Below are positions 6,519 to 12,707 of a stretch of 12,932 nucleotides of DNA, piece by piece. The notes beneath the pieces were generated by a model, which was given only the letters and a program-made list of their open reading frames with translations, was not told the origin of the DNA and made no database searches. Both the position numbers and the translations under genes were made by a program. This DNA is from Acidimicrobiales bacterium. Its GTDB lineage: Bacteria > Actinomycetota > Acidimicrobiia > Acidimicrobiales > Palsa-688. Each line of letters opens with the position of its first letter. The stretch's first letter is position 1. The DNA is taken from positions 1-12,932 of the forward strand of contig JAFAWZ010000182.1 of NCBI GenBank assembly GCA_019241495.1, written 5' to 3'.

Positions 6519-7886
6519 TCAGGCGATGAGCTCGATGCGGTGGTAGGCATCGAGCACGGTGGCAGCGGTGGGCCAGCCATCGAGGACGCGCATGATCTGG
6601 CGGCGGGCTCGGCGGACGATCCGGGCCGGGGTGTGCCACAGGGCCCAGCGCAGGGTCTTGGGCTCGGCCGCGGCGAGGGGTCCGGTGAGGCAGAGCTGCT
6701 GGAACCAGCGGACGAGGGCGTCGGCCATGCAGACGACAGCCAGCCAGGCGGAGTTGGCGTCGAAGTCGCAGAAGGGGAAACGGTTGGCCGCGGAATCCTT
6801 GAGGCGGCGGATGTTGTCTTCGACATGGGCGTGGACGCGCATGTGACGGTCGAGTTCGACGGGGTCGCCGTCAGAGTCGGTGTAGTGGCCCCAGTAGCGG
6901 TAGCACTCGGAGGGGAACAGGGACTGCTGGGCTCCTGGATGCAGCGGTTCGCGTCGGATGATCAGCCTGGTTCCCGGCGGCCAGTCCGCCAGGTCGACCA
7001 GCCCAGTGACCTCCACGACCGCCGCGCCCGGTCGGGCTTCGCCGTTCTGGCGGACGGCCGGCTGCCATAGATCACTGTCGTAGGCGACCCGGCTGATCGC
7101 CGAGTGGATCTGCTCGTTCGAGCGGGCCACCGCGGCGAAACCGACGTTACGGGCCCGAGCTGCCAGGGCGAAGGTTCTTCCCGCCGCGGAATCGGAACGC
7201 ACCTGAACATTGCGGCGGGCCAGGGCTGGGTCGTCACCGACACGATGCCCGACGGCGATCTCCGCAGGGAGGCCGTCGATCGCCTGGTCCAGGACGCCGA
7301 TGAGGTCGACCACGTTGTTGGCGCCGGCGTTCCCCGGCCGCAGCCGGACCGCCAGGGCCTCACCGGTGGCATCAGCGAAGCAGTAGACGGGATGGAACCC
7401 GAACCCGCCCTTATACGTCGGCCCCGTCAGCTTCTTGTTCTCGGAGCGGATCTCATGAAGCGAGCTGTCGATATCCAACACCACCCGGCCGTCGCCGGTA
7501 GTGGCCGCCGCCCGGGACCACACTTCGCTGCGACCCTGGGCCATCGCCTGCCACAGGCCGGCCACCGTTGCCGGCTCGAGCTGGAAGAACGTCCGATACA
7601 AAGTGGAGTCCGACGGCACCTCGCCGAACAGGGCCGGCTGGGCCCGCAGCTTCTCGATATCGCTGCACGCCTCGCCGCCACCAGCCATCATCAACATCGC
7701 TTGGACCAGCACCTTCCCCCGGTCATGGACCGGGAGCCGTTCCGACATGACCGGGATCCGAGCCGACAACAAATCGGCCAGACCCAACCGGTCGGCAAAA
7801 CGGCCAAGAGCGTGCAACCCGACATGGGCCACCACCCCATCGCCGCCGGTCTCCACCCCCAACCGGGTCGTGCTGGTAGCGTTCAC
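6519..7886 (-). CDS. IS1380-family transposase (DDE)
   Basis: A 455-residue transposase that cuts and rejoins the ends of its own element. Conserved blocks seen: N-terminal dimer/DNA-binding part (residues 1-130), then VVLDIDSSLHEIRSENKK with the first catalytic aspartate (D140, or D138), the family-typical YKGGFGFHPVYCF (158-170), VRSDSAAG with the second aspartate (D232), and HAHVEDNIRRLKDSAANRF with the glutamate (E356). Length is normal and no frame break is seen. Translation starts at GTG 7884-7886 with AGGAGGG about 10 bases upstream. That ribosome binding site can pair with an upstream CCCTCCTG copy, a likely control on translation. There is no other gene in the element. Confidence 0.95.
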   Translation of the reverse strand: MNATSTTRLGVETGGDGVVAHVGLHALGRFADRLGLADLLSARIPVMSERLPVHDRGKVLVQAMLMMAGGGEACSDIEKLRAQPALFGEVPSDSTLYRTFFQLEPATVAGLWQAMAQGRSEVWSRAAATTGDGRVVLDIDSSLHEIRSENKKLTGPTYKGGFGFHPVYCFADATGEALAVRLRPGNAGANNVVDLIGVLDQAIDGLPAEIAVGHRVGDDPALARRNVQVRSDSAAGRTFALAARARNVGFAAVARSNEQIHSAISRVAYDSDLWQPAVRQNGEARPGAAVVEVTGLVDLADWPPGTRLIIRREPLHPGAQQSLFPSECYRYWGHYTDSDGDPVELDRHMRVHAHVEDNIRRLKDSAANRFPFCDFDANSAWLAVVCMADALVRWFQQLCLTGPLAAAEPKTLRWALWHTPARIVRRARRQIMRVLDGWPTAATVLDAYHRIELIA

Positions 7887-7895
7887 CTCAGAGAT

Positions 7896-7954
7896 GCCCT
7901 CCTGACTCGGGACCTGCTGTTCTCGACAAAAGCAGTTTCCCTTGCCAGGAGGGC
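7896..7954 (-). promoter_or_regulatory. Leader hairpin that would sequester the transposase ribosome binding site
   Basis: In the transcript toward the transposase, GCCCTCCTG (complement of 7946-7954) is perfectly complementary to CAGGAGGGC (complement of 7896-7904), which contains the AGGAGG used for the GTG start. A shorter inner stem (CTGCT/AGCAG, 7931-7935 with 7914-7918) supports the same fold. Transcripts entering from outside the element would contain both arms and fold the site away, whereas a transcript starting between them would not. Several IS families are known to limit translation of read-through transcripts in this manner; here the role is inferred from sequence. Confidence 0.6.
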
Positions 7955-7991
7955 GTTTTCGCGGACCCCCGACCCTCAGATCACATGGCGA

Positions 7992-8006
7992 CGTGAACGA
8001 TCGGGG
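7992..8006 (-). repeat. Right terminal inverted repeat of the IS1380 element
   Basis: Read inward on the - strand it is CCCCGATCGTTCACG, matching the left end at 14 of 15 positions. It lies upstream of the transposase, so a promoter for the transposase should be between here and 7886, but I see no clear -35/-10 pair. Confidence 0.9.
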
Positions 8007-8010
8007 TTAG
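8007..8010. repeat. Right target-site duplication TTAG of the IS1380 element
   Basis: Identical to the four bases at 6322-6325 on the other side of the element, as expected for a single insertion. Confidence 0.85.
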
Positions 8011-8090
8011 TCGTCCGACAATCTTGACTCAACGGGCCGTGGCTGCGACCGCCGACAGGAGGCCTCCGAAATTGGGTATTTGACGACTTC

Positions 8091-8113
8091 CCGCACCCGG
8101 CGAACGAGTGCGG
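8091..8113 (-). terminator. Possible stem-loop downstream of the hydrophobic protein gene
   Basis: CCGCAC (8091-8096) and GTGCGG (8108-8113) form a 6-bp GC-rich stem with an 11-base loop, 50 bases or so after the stop codon of the 54-residue gene on the - strand. There is no U-tract, as is usual for actinobacterial terminators, so the assignment is tentative. A palindrome GGAGGCCTCC lies a little further at 8058-8067. Confidence 0.3.
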
Positions 8114-8163
8114 AACAAGCGACGGGCAAGCTCGCCGGGTCGCTGACTGATCCGAGCGGCCGC

Positions 8164-8328
8164 TTACCATCGGTAGAAGTGGTGCCGCCCGGCTGTCTCG
8201 CCTCGCCCCAAGCCCACTCCGACCAGCCAGGCGACGAACAGGATGACCGCTGCGATCCACAGCAGGTGGACTGCGAAACCCAGACCGGCGAACAGCAGCA
8301 CGAGTAGGAGCGCCAGCAATACGAGCAT
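8164..8328 (-). CDS. Small hydrophobic membrane protein (54 aa)
   Basis: The ATG at 8326-8328 follows GGAGGA by about 5 bases, and the frame of 54 codons ends with TAA at 8164-8166. Residues 1-38 form one or two hydrophobic segments (MLVLLALLLVLLFAGLGFAV, then HLLWIAAVILFVAWLVGVGLG), followed by a short polar tail ending HHFYRW. Short proteins with this design, a GFAVxxLWW-type centre and an aromatic-basic (R)WYRW-like end, are widespread in actinobacteria and are annotated only as 'hydrophobic protein'. No biochemical role is known to me. It is divergent from the Rho-N-like gene, and its promoter region has a candidate stress-sigma promoter. Confidence 0.8.
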   Translation of the reverse strand: MLVLLALLLVLLFAGLGFAVHLLWIAAVILFVAWLVGVGLGRGETAGRHHFYRW

Positions 8329-8365
8329 GAGATCCTCCAGAATGGCGACAACAACTGAGAGAGCT

Positions 8366-8391
8366 ATACCTCAGCGAGGTTGCTCTCAAAC
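8366..8391 (-). promoter_or_regulatory. Candidate stress-sigma (SigB/SigF-type) promoter of the hydrophobic protein gene
   Basis: On the - strand GTTTGA (8391-8386), 14 bases, AGGTAT (8371-8366). This is close to the GTTTAA-N12-14-GGGTAT pattern known for SigB-type factors. The -10 ends 37 bases before the start codon. Confidence 0.45.
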
Positions 8392-8482
8392 GGCGCGGTG
8401 TAACTCTGCGGCAGGGAGCGGGAGCATTGGTTCGCTCACCCGAGCTGCCAGTCATCCCGGGGCCGGCTGGATCGACCGTGCG

Positions 8483-8509
8483 GTGAAGGCTCGGATCGAC
8501 TTTGGGTAG
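8483..8509 (+). promoter_or_regulatory. Candidate stress-sigma promoter of the Rho-N-like gene
   Basis: GTGAAG (8483-8488), 15 bases, GGGTAG (8504-8509), ending 38 bases before the ATG at 8548. The -10 fits the SigB/SigF pattern well, the -35 only partly. Confidence 0.35.
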
Positions 8510-8547
8510 ATGTATGTCGCGTCGTGGGTGTACCAGGAGGTGCCAAA

Positions 8548-8873
8548 ATGCCCCAGTCGAGCTGGAGCGGTAAGCGGGAACGTCAATATGACCACATCGT
8601 GGAGGGCCCGAAGACCAAGGCCGGTCTGCGAAGGAGGCCAAGTCGATCGCGGCCCGCATGGTCAACAAGGAGCGGGCCCGCCATGCCGAGTCAAACACTG
8701 CCATCCGTGCTTCGATCGACGACATTTCCTCAGGCCGACGGGGCGGGCTTCGCTCACACTCGGGTCCGGGAGGACCGACTTTCACGCAGCTGTACAACGA
8801 GGCCAAGCGACGGCGCGTAGTGGGCCGGTCCCACATGAACAAGGCCCAGCTGGCTCGCGCCCTGGGCCGCTAG
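8548..8873 (+). pseudogene. 'Plasmid stabilisation'-type protein with Rho-N-like C-terminus, one frameshift
   Basis: The ATG at 8548 is preceded by AGGAGG (8535-8540), so the gene start is clear. The first 24 or so codons give MPQSSWSGKRERQYDHIVEG followed by PKTK. The rest is in another frame: GRSAKEAKSIAARMVNKERA, ISSGRRGGLRSH, and the C-terminal QLYNEAKRRRVVGRSHMNKA-QLARALGR, which resembles the Rho termination factor N-terminal (SAP-like) motif. The frames join if one G is missing from the run at 8619-8620 (AAGG for AAGGG). Restored length is about 108 residues, normal for this actinobacterial family, often named 'plasmid stabilisation protein' without experimental proof. The product is very basic and may bind nucleic acid. 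A single-base loss in a G run could also be a sequencing error. Confidence 0.7.
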
Positions 8874-8979
8874 AGAGGCCCAGTTGCCGTGGCCCGTGTG
8901 CATGAGACGTGCCGGTCGCCGGATCCCCTTCCCTAGGGCCGTACAGGGGCTGGACGTTCTCGTGAACGGGTAGGACAGG

Positions 8980-9191
8980 CCCATGGCCGACGCGGTGCAT
9001 ACCTGGGTCGCAACCCCAGCGGCCGCGACCTCGACAACGCACCACCCCGCCGCGATCTCGCGACCGGCGAACGCGACCTGATCGAACGGCTTGCCTTGGG
9101 CATCCGGATCGAGCCGTTCGCGAGCTCTGCACTGACCGACGCGGCGAATGCGGGTCCTGATCGCAAACGACGACTACATCAAAAGCCATGA
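8980..9191 (+). other. Open, coding-like stretch of unknown origin
   Basis: The frame containing GRNPSGRDLDNAPPRRDLAT and ERDLIERLALGIRIEPFASS is open for over 70 codons and ends at TGA 9189-9191. Third positions are GC-rich and the composition is protein-like, but I find no good start codon or ribosome binding site, and I do not recognise a family. It overlaps the start of the SurE-like remnant. It may be the tail of a lost gene, or chance. The rest of 8874-9147 shows nothing else recognisable. Confidence 0.2.
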
Positions 9192-9464
9192 CTCTCGGCG
9201 CCGGTCGAGCTGGCAGTCGCAGCCCGTCATCAGGTCACCGTCGCCTCCCCACGAGGAGGGCACGGATCCGACACGACCCTCTCGGCTCGTCCACCAAGCG
9301 GCCGGCTCCTGCTGCACCATCGGCAATTGATCGAGCTCCCCGGCGTTCTGGCAACACCCGCGAGACTACGCCCCAGCACGCCCAGCCGCTGCCTGCGCAG
9401 CCCGGCCACGAGTGTCGTGGTCGGGATGCCGTTCGCGGGGCCAGTTTGGCTCGATTATGGGTAG
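9148..9464 (+). pseudogene. Remnant of a SurE-like 5'-nucleotidase (N-terminal part)
   Basis: The frame from ATG 9148 begins MRVLIANDDYI, matching the invariant SurE start M-R-x-L-x-x-N-D-D with the metal-binding aspartates at positions 8 and 9. After a shift of frame near 9185-9200 the sequence continues APVELAVAARHQVTVASPRG, equivalent to the SurE stretch with AxxLxxxGHEVTVVAP, then LIELPGVLATP and TSVVVGMPFAGPVWLDYG, where SurE has its second metal-site loop. It stops at TAG 9462-9464. SurE proteins are usually about 250 residues, so more than half is missing. The frame change needs one missing base. SurE is a phosphatase of nucleoside monophosphates linked to stationary-phase survival. 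The match is by eye and the middle part is weak. Confidence 0.45.
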
Positions 9465-9473
9465 GGCTTCGTC

Positions 9474-9617
9474 ATGGTGAGACAGCGACGTGCGAGCGAG
9501 GTCACAAATCCTGACCGACCCGAGATCGAACGCCAAGGCCGCGCCGTTTTCTGGATGACCCTGGCGGTTGGGATCACCATCGTAGTAATAGGCGTGGTGC
9601 TGGCCGTCACCCTCTGA
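9474..9617 (+). CDS. Small single-pass membrane protein (47 aa)
   Basis: ATG 9474 opens a 47-codon frame ending at TGA 9615-9617. The N-terminal half is charged (MVRQRRASEVTNPDRPEIER), the second half is one hydrophobic segment (VFWMTLAVGITIVVIGVVLAVTL) running to the end. Positive charges before the segment suggest the N-terminus stays in the cytoplasm. The ribosome binding site is weak (GTAGGG). The gene sits between the SurE remnant and csbD-like gene, among other stress-type small membrane proteins. No family recognised. Confidence 0.45.
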   Translation: MVRQRRASEVTNPDRPEIERQGRAVFWMTLAVGITIVVIGVVLAVTL

Positions 9618-9644
9618 GGCCGCAGGTGACGCCCCGCTGTTCGA

Positions 9645-9670
9645 GTTTTGTGGCCAATGGGGCTGGGAAG
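9645..9670 (+). promoter_or_regulatory. Candidate stress-sigma promoter of the CsbD-family gene
   Basis: GTTTTG (9645-9650), 14 bases, GGGAAG (9665-9670), ending 38 bases before the ATG at 9709. This fits the SigB-type pattern GTTTAA-N12-14-GGGWAW; CsbD genes are known SigB targets in Bacillus subtilis. Confidence 0.5.
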
Positions 9671-9708
9671 GACAACTATCGCAAACAAAGAGTCCGGAGG
9701 TCTAGTTG

Positions 9709-9882
9709 ATGAGCGCAGCCGACAAAGCAAAGGACAAGGCCGAAAGCGCCAAGGGCAAGGCAAAGGAGGCGATCGTTCGATCGATAGATGACCCGGTTCT
9801 GACCGAAGAAGGGAAAGGAGACCAGGTTTCAGGCGATCTCAAGCAAGCCGGCGAGAAAGTCAAGGATGCCTTCAAACACTGA
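9709..9882 (+). CDS. CsbD-family stress protein
   Basis: A 57-residue, very hydrophilic protein starting at ATG 9709 behind GGAGG (9696-9700). Sequence features typical of CsbD: an alanine/lysine-rich start (SAADKAKDKAESAKGKAKEA), the central EGKGDQVSGDLKQAGEKVKD and a short end DAFKH. CsbD proteins are abundant small cytoplasmic proteins of unknown biochemical function; in B. subtilis the gene belongs to the SigB general stress regulon. Here a SigB-like promoter lies in front of the gene. The gene is convergent with the YbhN-like pseudogene, with only 32 bases between the two stop codons and no clear terminator. Confidence 0.93.
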   Translation: MSAADKAKDKAESAKGKAKEAIVRSIDDPVLTEEGKGDQVSGDLKQAGEKVKDAFKH

Positions 9883-9914
9883 CGGCGCACTGTGCCTGTG
9901 ACGTGGAAGGGTTG

Positions 9915-10942
9915 TCAGTCTGCCCCGACTGGCACCAGGTCTGGATCCCCTCGGCCGCCAGCGCGGCGGTGCAGTGATATCACCGCCGGGATCAGGGCCA
10001 GCCACAGGTTGAACATGCGATAGGTGATTAGGGCCAGGATCGAAGATGCTAGCGGGAACCCAACCCAGTTGAGAGCGAATGGCATGAGTGCCTCGATGAC
10101 TCCTGCCCCCGATAGCGGAAGGCTTCGCCGGGCCGGGGCGTACCCGGTGGCATAGCCAACCATCATCACTGCTACCGCGCCCCGCCGGTGAGCGAACACG
10201 TCGATGCAGCCGCCGAGAGCGAGGATCTCCGCCGCCCAGTAGATGAGCATGACCATCAACGCCTCCGGGGCGTGTCGCGCAGAGCGGATTAATCGAGCAG
10301 ATCTTCAATAGCATCCAGCCAGCGGCGGACGGGCCTCGACCAACTGCCCGGGTGGCCGTCTCTCCGCCACTTGACCAGAAGGGCCACCGTGACCAACCCC
10401 CCTGCCGGAACGCCAATCACCCAGGACGGCAGCAACCCAGCCTGGGCCTTTATGCCCTGGGCCATCATGTAGATAGCCGCGAGAAGTACCGGCGGGGCCA
10501 ACACCGTGTACTCCAACATTCCTAGGATCCGCATCCTTCGCTCGGCGTCCGCCCGGGACAAGCCCCGCCGAGTCAGTTCCTCGACGTCAAGGGAGAAGCC
10601 GCCTCTGGGGCTGACCGGCCCGAACCCGGTAACAACCAGCTCGAGCGCATCAACGAAGGAAAAATCGCATCCCTGCTCCAGCCCACCACCCGGTAGGCGA
10701 CCGTATAACCGACAGGGCTGACCGCCACCGCCACCATCAGAACGAAGACCCCAATCGGCGTCAATCGCGGCCCGCTCCACACCGGCCCAACCCACATCGG
10801 CGGTGATCCCAGCCAAGGCCGCACGAGACAAGATCGAGCCGACGGCTAAGTACACGATAAGTGAACTCGGACCGAGATCCCTGGCCTCACCCTCCAAGTA
10901 CCCGCGCACATAATGATCGCTCACAATCGGATTCCTACCCAT
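9915..10942 (-). pseudogene. UPF0104/YbhN-like (lysylphosphatidylglycerol synthase TM-type) membrane protein, three frameshifts
   Basis: The pieces add up to about 340 residues, the normal size of this family of polytopic inner-membrane proteins (flippase-like domain of MprF, YbhN). In order: an N-terminal part with LIVYLAVGSILSRAALAGIT, a TM segment RLTPIGVFVLMVAVAVSPVG in another frame (about 10760-10685), return to the first frame with DALELVVTGFGPVSPRGGFS and the cytoplasmic-side GLSRADAERRMRILGMLEYT, then after a third shift near 10289 the C-terminal domain with SLPLSGAGVIEALMPFAL, which is the family motif (P-G-G-x-G-V-I-E), and YRMFNLWLALIPAVI. The first shift (near 10765) is an extra base or two missing; those near 10685 and 10289 are one base missing. 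ATG 10942 lacks a ribosome binding site; GTG 10924 has AGGAA upstream. Function in vivo unknown. Confidence 0.75.
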
Positions 10943-11395
10943 GTGGCCGGGTTGCTAGGGCCACACGCTGAGCCACGCTGTCGCCATCTGGCCGGTGCTG
11001 GGCATCGTCCCTAACCCGTAGCCCTTCTCCTCGGCAGGGAGACGCGGATTCAATCGCCTGCAGTGGCGACCATCCCTCGAGCAGAAAGGCGGATTCAGAC
11101 GGCGACGCCGGACCCCTCCCATCGCCAGCTCAGGTCGGAGACATCATCGACAAGAACGGCTCCAGACCGTGGTCATGCCCCAGGTTGACAGCCGTTCAAG
11201 GACGCTAAAGCGGAGGCCATCGGTCCTCTCGACCAAAAGAACGACCAAGCACCCAGTGGGTCTTCTGTTCACGACCGAAGTGCAAGGGAACATCACCGAG
11301 TTTCGGTGTCGCACTGAGCGAGCGAGCCCACGGAATTACCCATATCGCTAAACGGGCAATATCTCGGTACAGCATTGCACTGCATGGTCTCCTGG
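10943..11395. other. 453-bp stretch without a recognisable gene
   Basis: No frame on either strand has a start with a ribosome binding site and protein-like composition. Two details stand out: a near-perfect hairpin CACCGA-GTT-TCGGTG at 11294-11308, about 90 bases downstream of the YtxH-like gene on the - strand (possible terminator or processing site), and a perfect TTGACA at 11184-11189 without a good -10 at the right distance. AT content is higher between 11330 and 11400. Confidence 0.5.
11294..11308 (-). terminator. Possible stem-loop downstream of the YtxH-like gene
   Basis: CACCGA and TCGGTG form a 6-bp perfect stem with a 3-base loop. No U-tract follows. It is about 90 bases beyond the stop codon at 11396-11398. 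Confidence 0.3.
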
Positions 11396-11614
11396 TCAAT
11401 CGCTTGACAACGGCAGTTTTTCGCCCAATGCGTGGGCAATAGAGCTTGCCTGCTCGTGAGTAGCCGTCTTGGCTTTCTCTACAACTTCCTGAACATCAGG
11501 TCTCCCGGCTAGCTGCCGAACCTTGGCGTCTAGACGCTGATACGGCTCTCTTCCAGCTCGCGACCCCAACACGAACCCGATAGCCCCGCCCAGCACGAGC
11601 GCAAGCTTCTTCAT
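11396..11614 (-). CDS. YtxH-like small membrane-anchored protein
   Basis: A 72-residue protein starting at ATG 11614 with GGAGGG directly upstream. The N-terminus is a short hydrophobic, glycine-rich segment with KKLALVLGGAIGFVLGSRAG, then REPYQRLDAKVRQLAGRPDV and a charged helical tail. The GxxxGSRAGRxPYxxL pattern is typical of actinobacterial YtxH-like proteins. They sit in the membrane by one segment with the helix in the cytoplasm, and are often stress-induced; molecular function is unknown. A candidate stress-sigma promoter with a perfect GGGTAC box lies upstream. It is on the same strand as the YqaE gene but 145 bases apart, so probably transcribed separately. Confidence 0.85.
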   Translation of the reverse strand: MKKLALVLGGAIGFVLGSRAGREPYQRLDAKVRQLAGRPDVQEVVEKAKTATHEQASSIAHALGEKLPLSSD

Positions 11615-11642
11615 TCACCCTCCTTCGCAGTTACTACAACCA

Positions 11643-11667
11643 GTACCCAAAACGCGTGATCGAACAC
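11643..11667 (-). promoter_or_regulatory. Candidate stress-sigma promoter of the YtxH-like gene
   Basis: On the - strand GTGTTC (11667-11662), 13 bases, GGGTAC (11648-11643), ending 28 bases before the ATG. GGGTAC is the -10 form known for Streptomyces SigB-type promoters. Confidence 0.45.
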
Positions 11668-11729
11668 GCGGAAGCCGAGATAGACAGAACTTCGCTCCGG
11701 CGAACCCCGACCTCTCTGAACAGTGCGGC

Positions 11730-11751
11730 AACCCCCGGCTGGCTCGGGGTC
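11730..11751 (-). terminator. Weak stem-loop downstream of the YqaE-like gene
   Basis: ACCCC and GGGGT arms enclose a 10-base loop just after the gene on the - strand. The stem is only 5 bp and no U-tract follows, so support is low. Confidence 0.25.
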
Positions 11752-11759
11752 CCAGCGGC

Positions 11760-11921
11760 TCAGTCTTTGACCACCTGGTAGATGCCGTAGATGACGCCTG
11801 GCACGTGGCCGAGGAGCTGCAGCAAAAATGCCCATAGGACCTTTATCGAAGGTCCTTCCTTGATCAGCACAGCGAGGAAGGGAAGAACAAGGCACAACAG
11901 GACGAGCAGCACCTTCACCAT
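11760..11921 (-). CDS. YqaE/PMP3-family (UPF0057) small membrane protein
   Basis: A 53-residue protein starting at ATG 11919-11921, with AAGGAG 9-10 bases upstream. It has the two-helix hairpin of the family: MVKVLLVLLCLVLPFLAVLI (first segment, P14 where the family has PP), a short loop KEGPSIK, then VLWAFLLQLLGHVPGVIYGI ending YQVVKD. The L-L-G-x-x-P-G-x-x-x-x-x-Y motif of PMP3/YqaE is present. These proteins influence membrane potential and salt or cold tolerance in plants and yeast; in bacteria they are stress-associated. A GGGTAG box lies 47 bases upstream (11969-11974), but the -35 region is poor. Confidence 0.88.
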   Translation of the reverse strand: MVKVLLVLLCLVLPFLAVLIKEGPSIKVLWAFLLQLLGHVPGVIYGIYQVVKD

Positions 11922-12052
11922 CTCACGTTCTCCTTTCCTCCTGGACCGCTGTGAAACCGACGGTTCTCCTACCCGTTCTCCGGAAACGATATGCCGAGCC
12001 CGGCGGAACACCTTCCGGTTGTGCGACGCGGAGGCTGGGAGGGAAGACCATC

Positions 12053-12326
12053 TCAGAGTCGGCGCAAGCGCCAGAGAACGCTGGCGAGGACCACGCTGAC
12101 AAGCGAAACGACCAGCCCGATGATCCATCCAGCCACGTCGCTGCTGTGCAGGATCGCCCCTACAGCAGTGCCAATGCCTACAACACCGCCTGTGGCTATA
12201 AGGCGGACCAAGACCGACTCGGCGTTCGCCCTGGGCGGGTTGGCCTGGGAGAAAACCTGCTCCGCCTCTCTCCTCTCCGCTCACGCTCGATCTTCGACTG
12301 TCGTCACCCACGGTCGGTTCTGACAT
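12053..12326 (-). pseudogene. Two-TM small membrane protein with one frameshift
   Basis: ATG 12326 follows AGGAG by 7 bases, a convincing start. The first frame reads MSEPTVGDDSRRSSVSGEER. The coding signal then moves to the frame reading EAEQVFSQANPPRANAESVL, VRLIATGGVVGIGTAVGAIL and VAGWIIGLVVSLVSVVLASV, ending LWRLRRL at TGA 12053-12055. The switch is in a GA-repeat (about 12265-12278) and needs one extra base or two missing. In the second frame alone there is no ATG or GTG start, which supports a joined gene of about 90 residues. Topology: polar cytoplasmic N-terminus, two transmembrane segments, short basic tail. Not assigned to a known family. It is upstream of the YqaE gene on the same strand, 131 bases apart. 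Confidence 0.5.
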
Positions 12327-12707
12327 CTCCAACTCCTGGCGAGCCGGTGGGACCCGGCTCGGTCTCCCTTTTCCTTCCCGTATGCCCTCGTGGCTAATCC
12401 CCACGACGGTGCTCCTGGCCGCGACATCGAGGTTTTGGAACGTAAATGGCCTGACGATCGTCTCGAGGACACAAGATATGTGGCGGGGGGTCGCATTCAG
12501 CGGAGCATGGTCCTCGTGGGCGACGAAACAGCTGGCAGTCGGGCTGTGCATATGCAGTCGCCTAGGCGTTGCATTGCTCGATGTGGGCGTCCGGCTCGGG
12601 AGTCCCCAGTAACGCGAGTAGGGCGGGCCGCAGAGGCCGACCTTCGGGTTGCGCCCCAACGACCACCCCTTCCGCCACTGAGTCACTTGGCAGTTCAAGG
12701 ATGGCGG
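12327..12707. other. 381-bp stretch without a recognisable gene
   Basis: Open frames exist on both strands but none has a ribosome binding site, GC-rich third positions and a sensible protein. Upstream of the two-TM gene, on the - strand, GATTAG (12399-12394), 14 bases, GGGAAG (12379-12374) could be a stress-sigma promoter. TCGTGG (12388-12393) and CCACGA (12401-12406) form a 6-bp inverted repeat across it. Confidence 0.45.
12374..12399 (-). promoter_or_regulatory. Candidate stress-sigma promoter of the two-TM protein gene
   Basis: On the - strand GATTAG, 14 bases, GGGAAG, ending 47 bases before ATG 12326. The -10 is identical to that proposed for the CsbD gene. Weaker -35. Confidence 0.3.

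Larger units (their letters stand above)
6326..8006 (-). mobile_element. Complete IS1380-family insertion sequence (1681 bp)
   Basis: The ends are inverted copies: left CCCCGATCGTTCATG (6326-6340) and right, read inward, CCCCGATCGTTCACG (8006-7992), 14 of 15 identical. The element is flanked by TTAG on both sides. It carries one intact transposase gene on the - strand (6519-7886) and is of normal length for the family (about 1.5-1.9 kb). All hallmarks of a functional element are present, and the intact frame together with an exact target duplication suggests a fairly recent insertion compared with the frameshifted genes around it. Before insertion, base 6325 would have been next to base 8011; I recognise no gene spanning that junction. 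Confidence 0.93.

Noticed and set aside
6369..8027. Two long + strand open frames (6369-7070 and 7104-8027)
   Set aside because: Antisense to the intact IS1380 transposase, Gly/Val- or Arg/Gln-rich without family motifs.
8007..8354. 115-residue - strand frame rich in Ser/Cys/Arg
   Set aside because: Wrong frame over the 54-aa hydrophobic protein, which has a clear ribosome binding site and family-like sequence.
9444..9464. SigB-like boxes GTTTGG and GGGTAG before the 47-aa gene
   Set aside because: Only 9 bases between boxes and 9 bases from the -10 to the start codon; not a workable promoter.
11184..11212. Perfect TTGACA as a housekeeping promoter
   Set aside because: No acceptable -10 at 16-18 bases and no gene downstream on the + strand.
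11760..12698. 312-residue - strand frame
   Set aside because: Only its last 53 residues are protein-like, and these are the YqaE gene with its own start and ribosome binding site; the two-TM gene lies in part in another frame.
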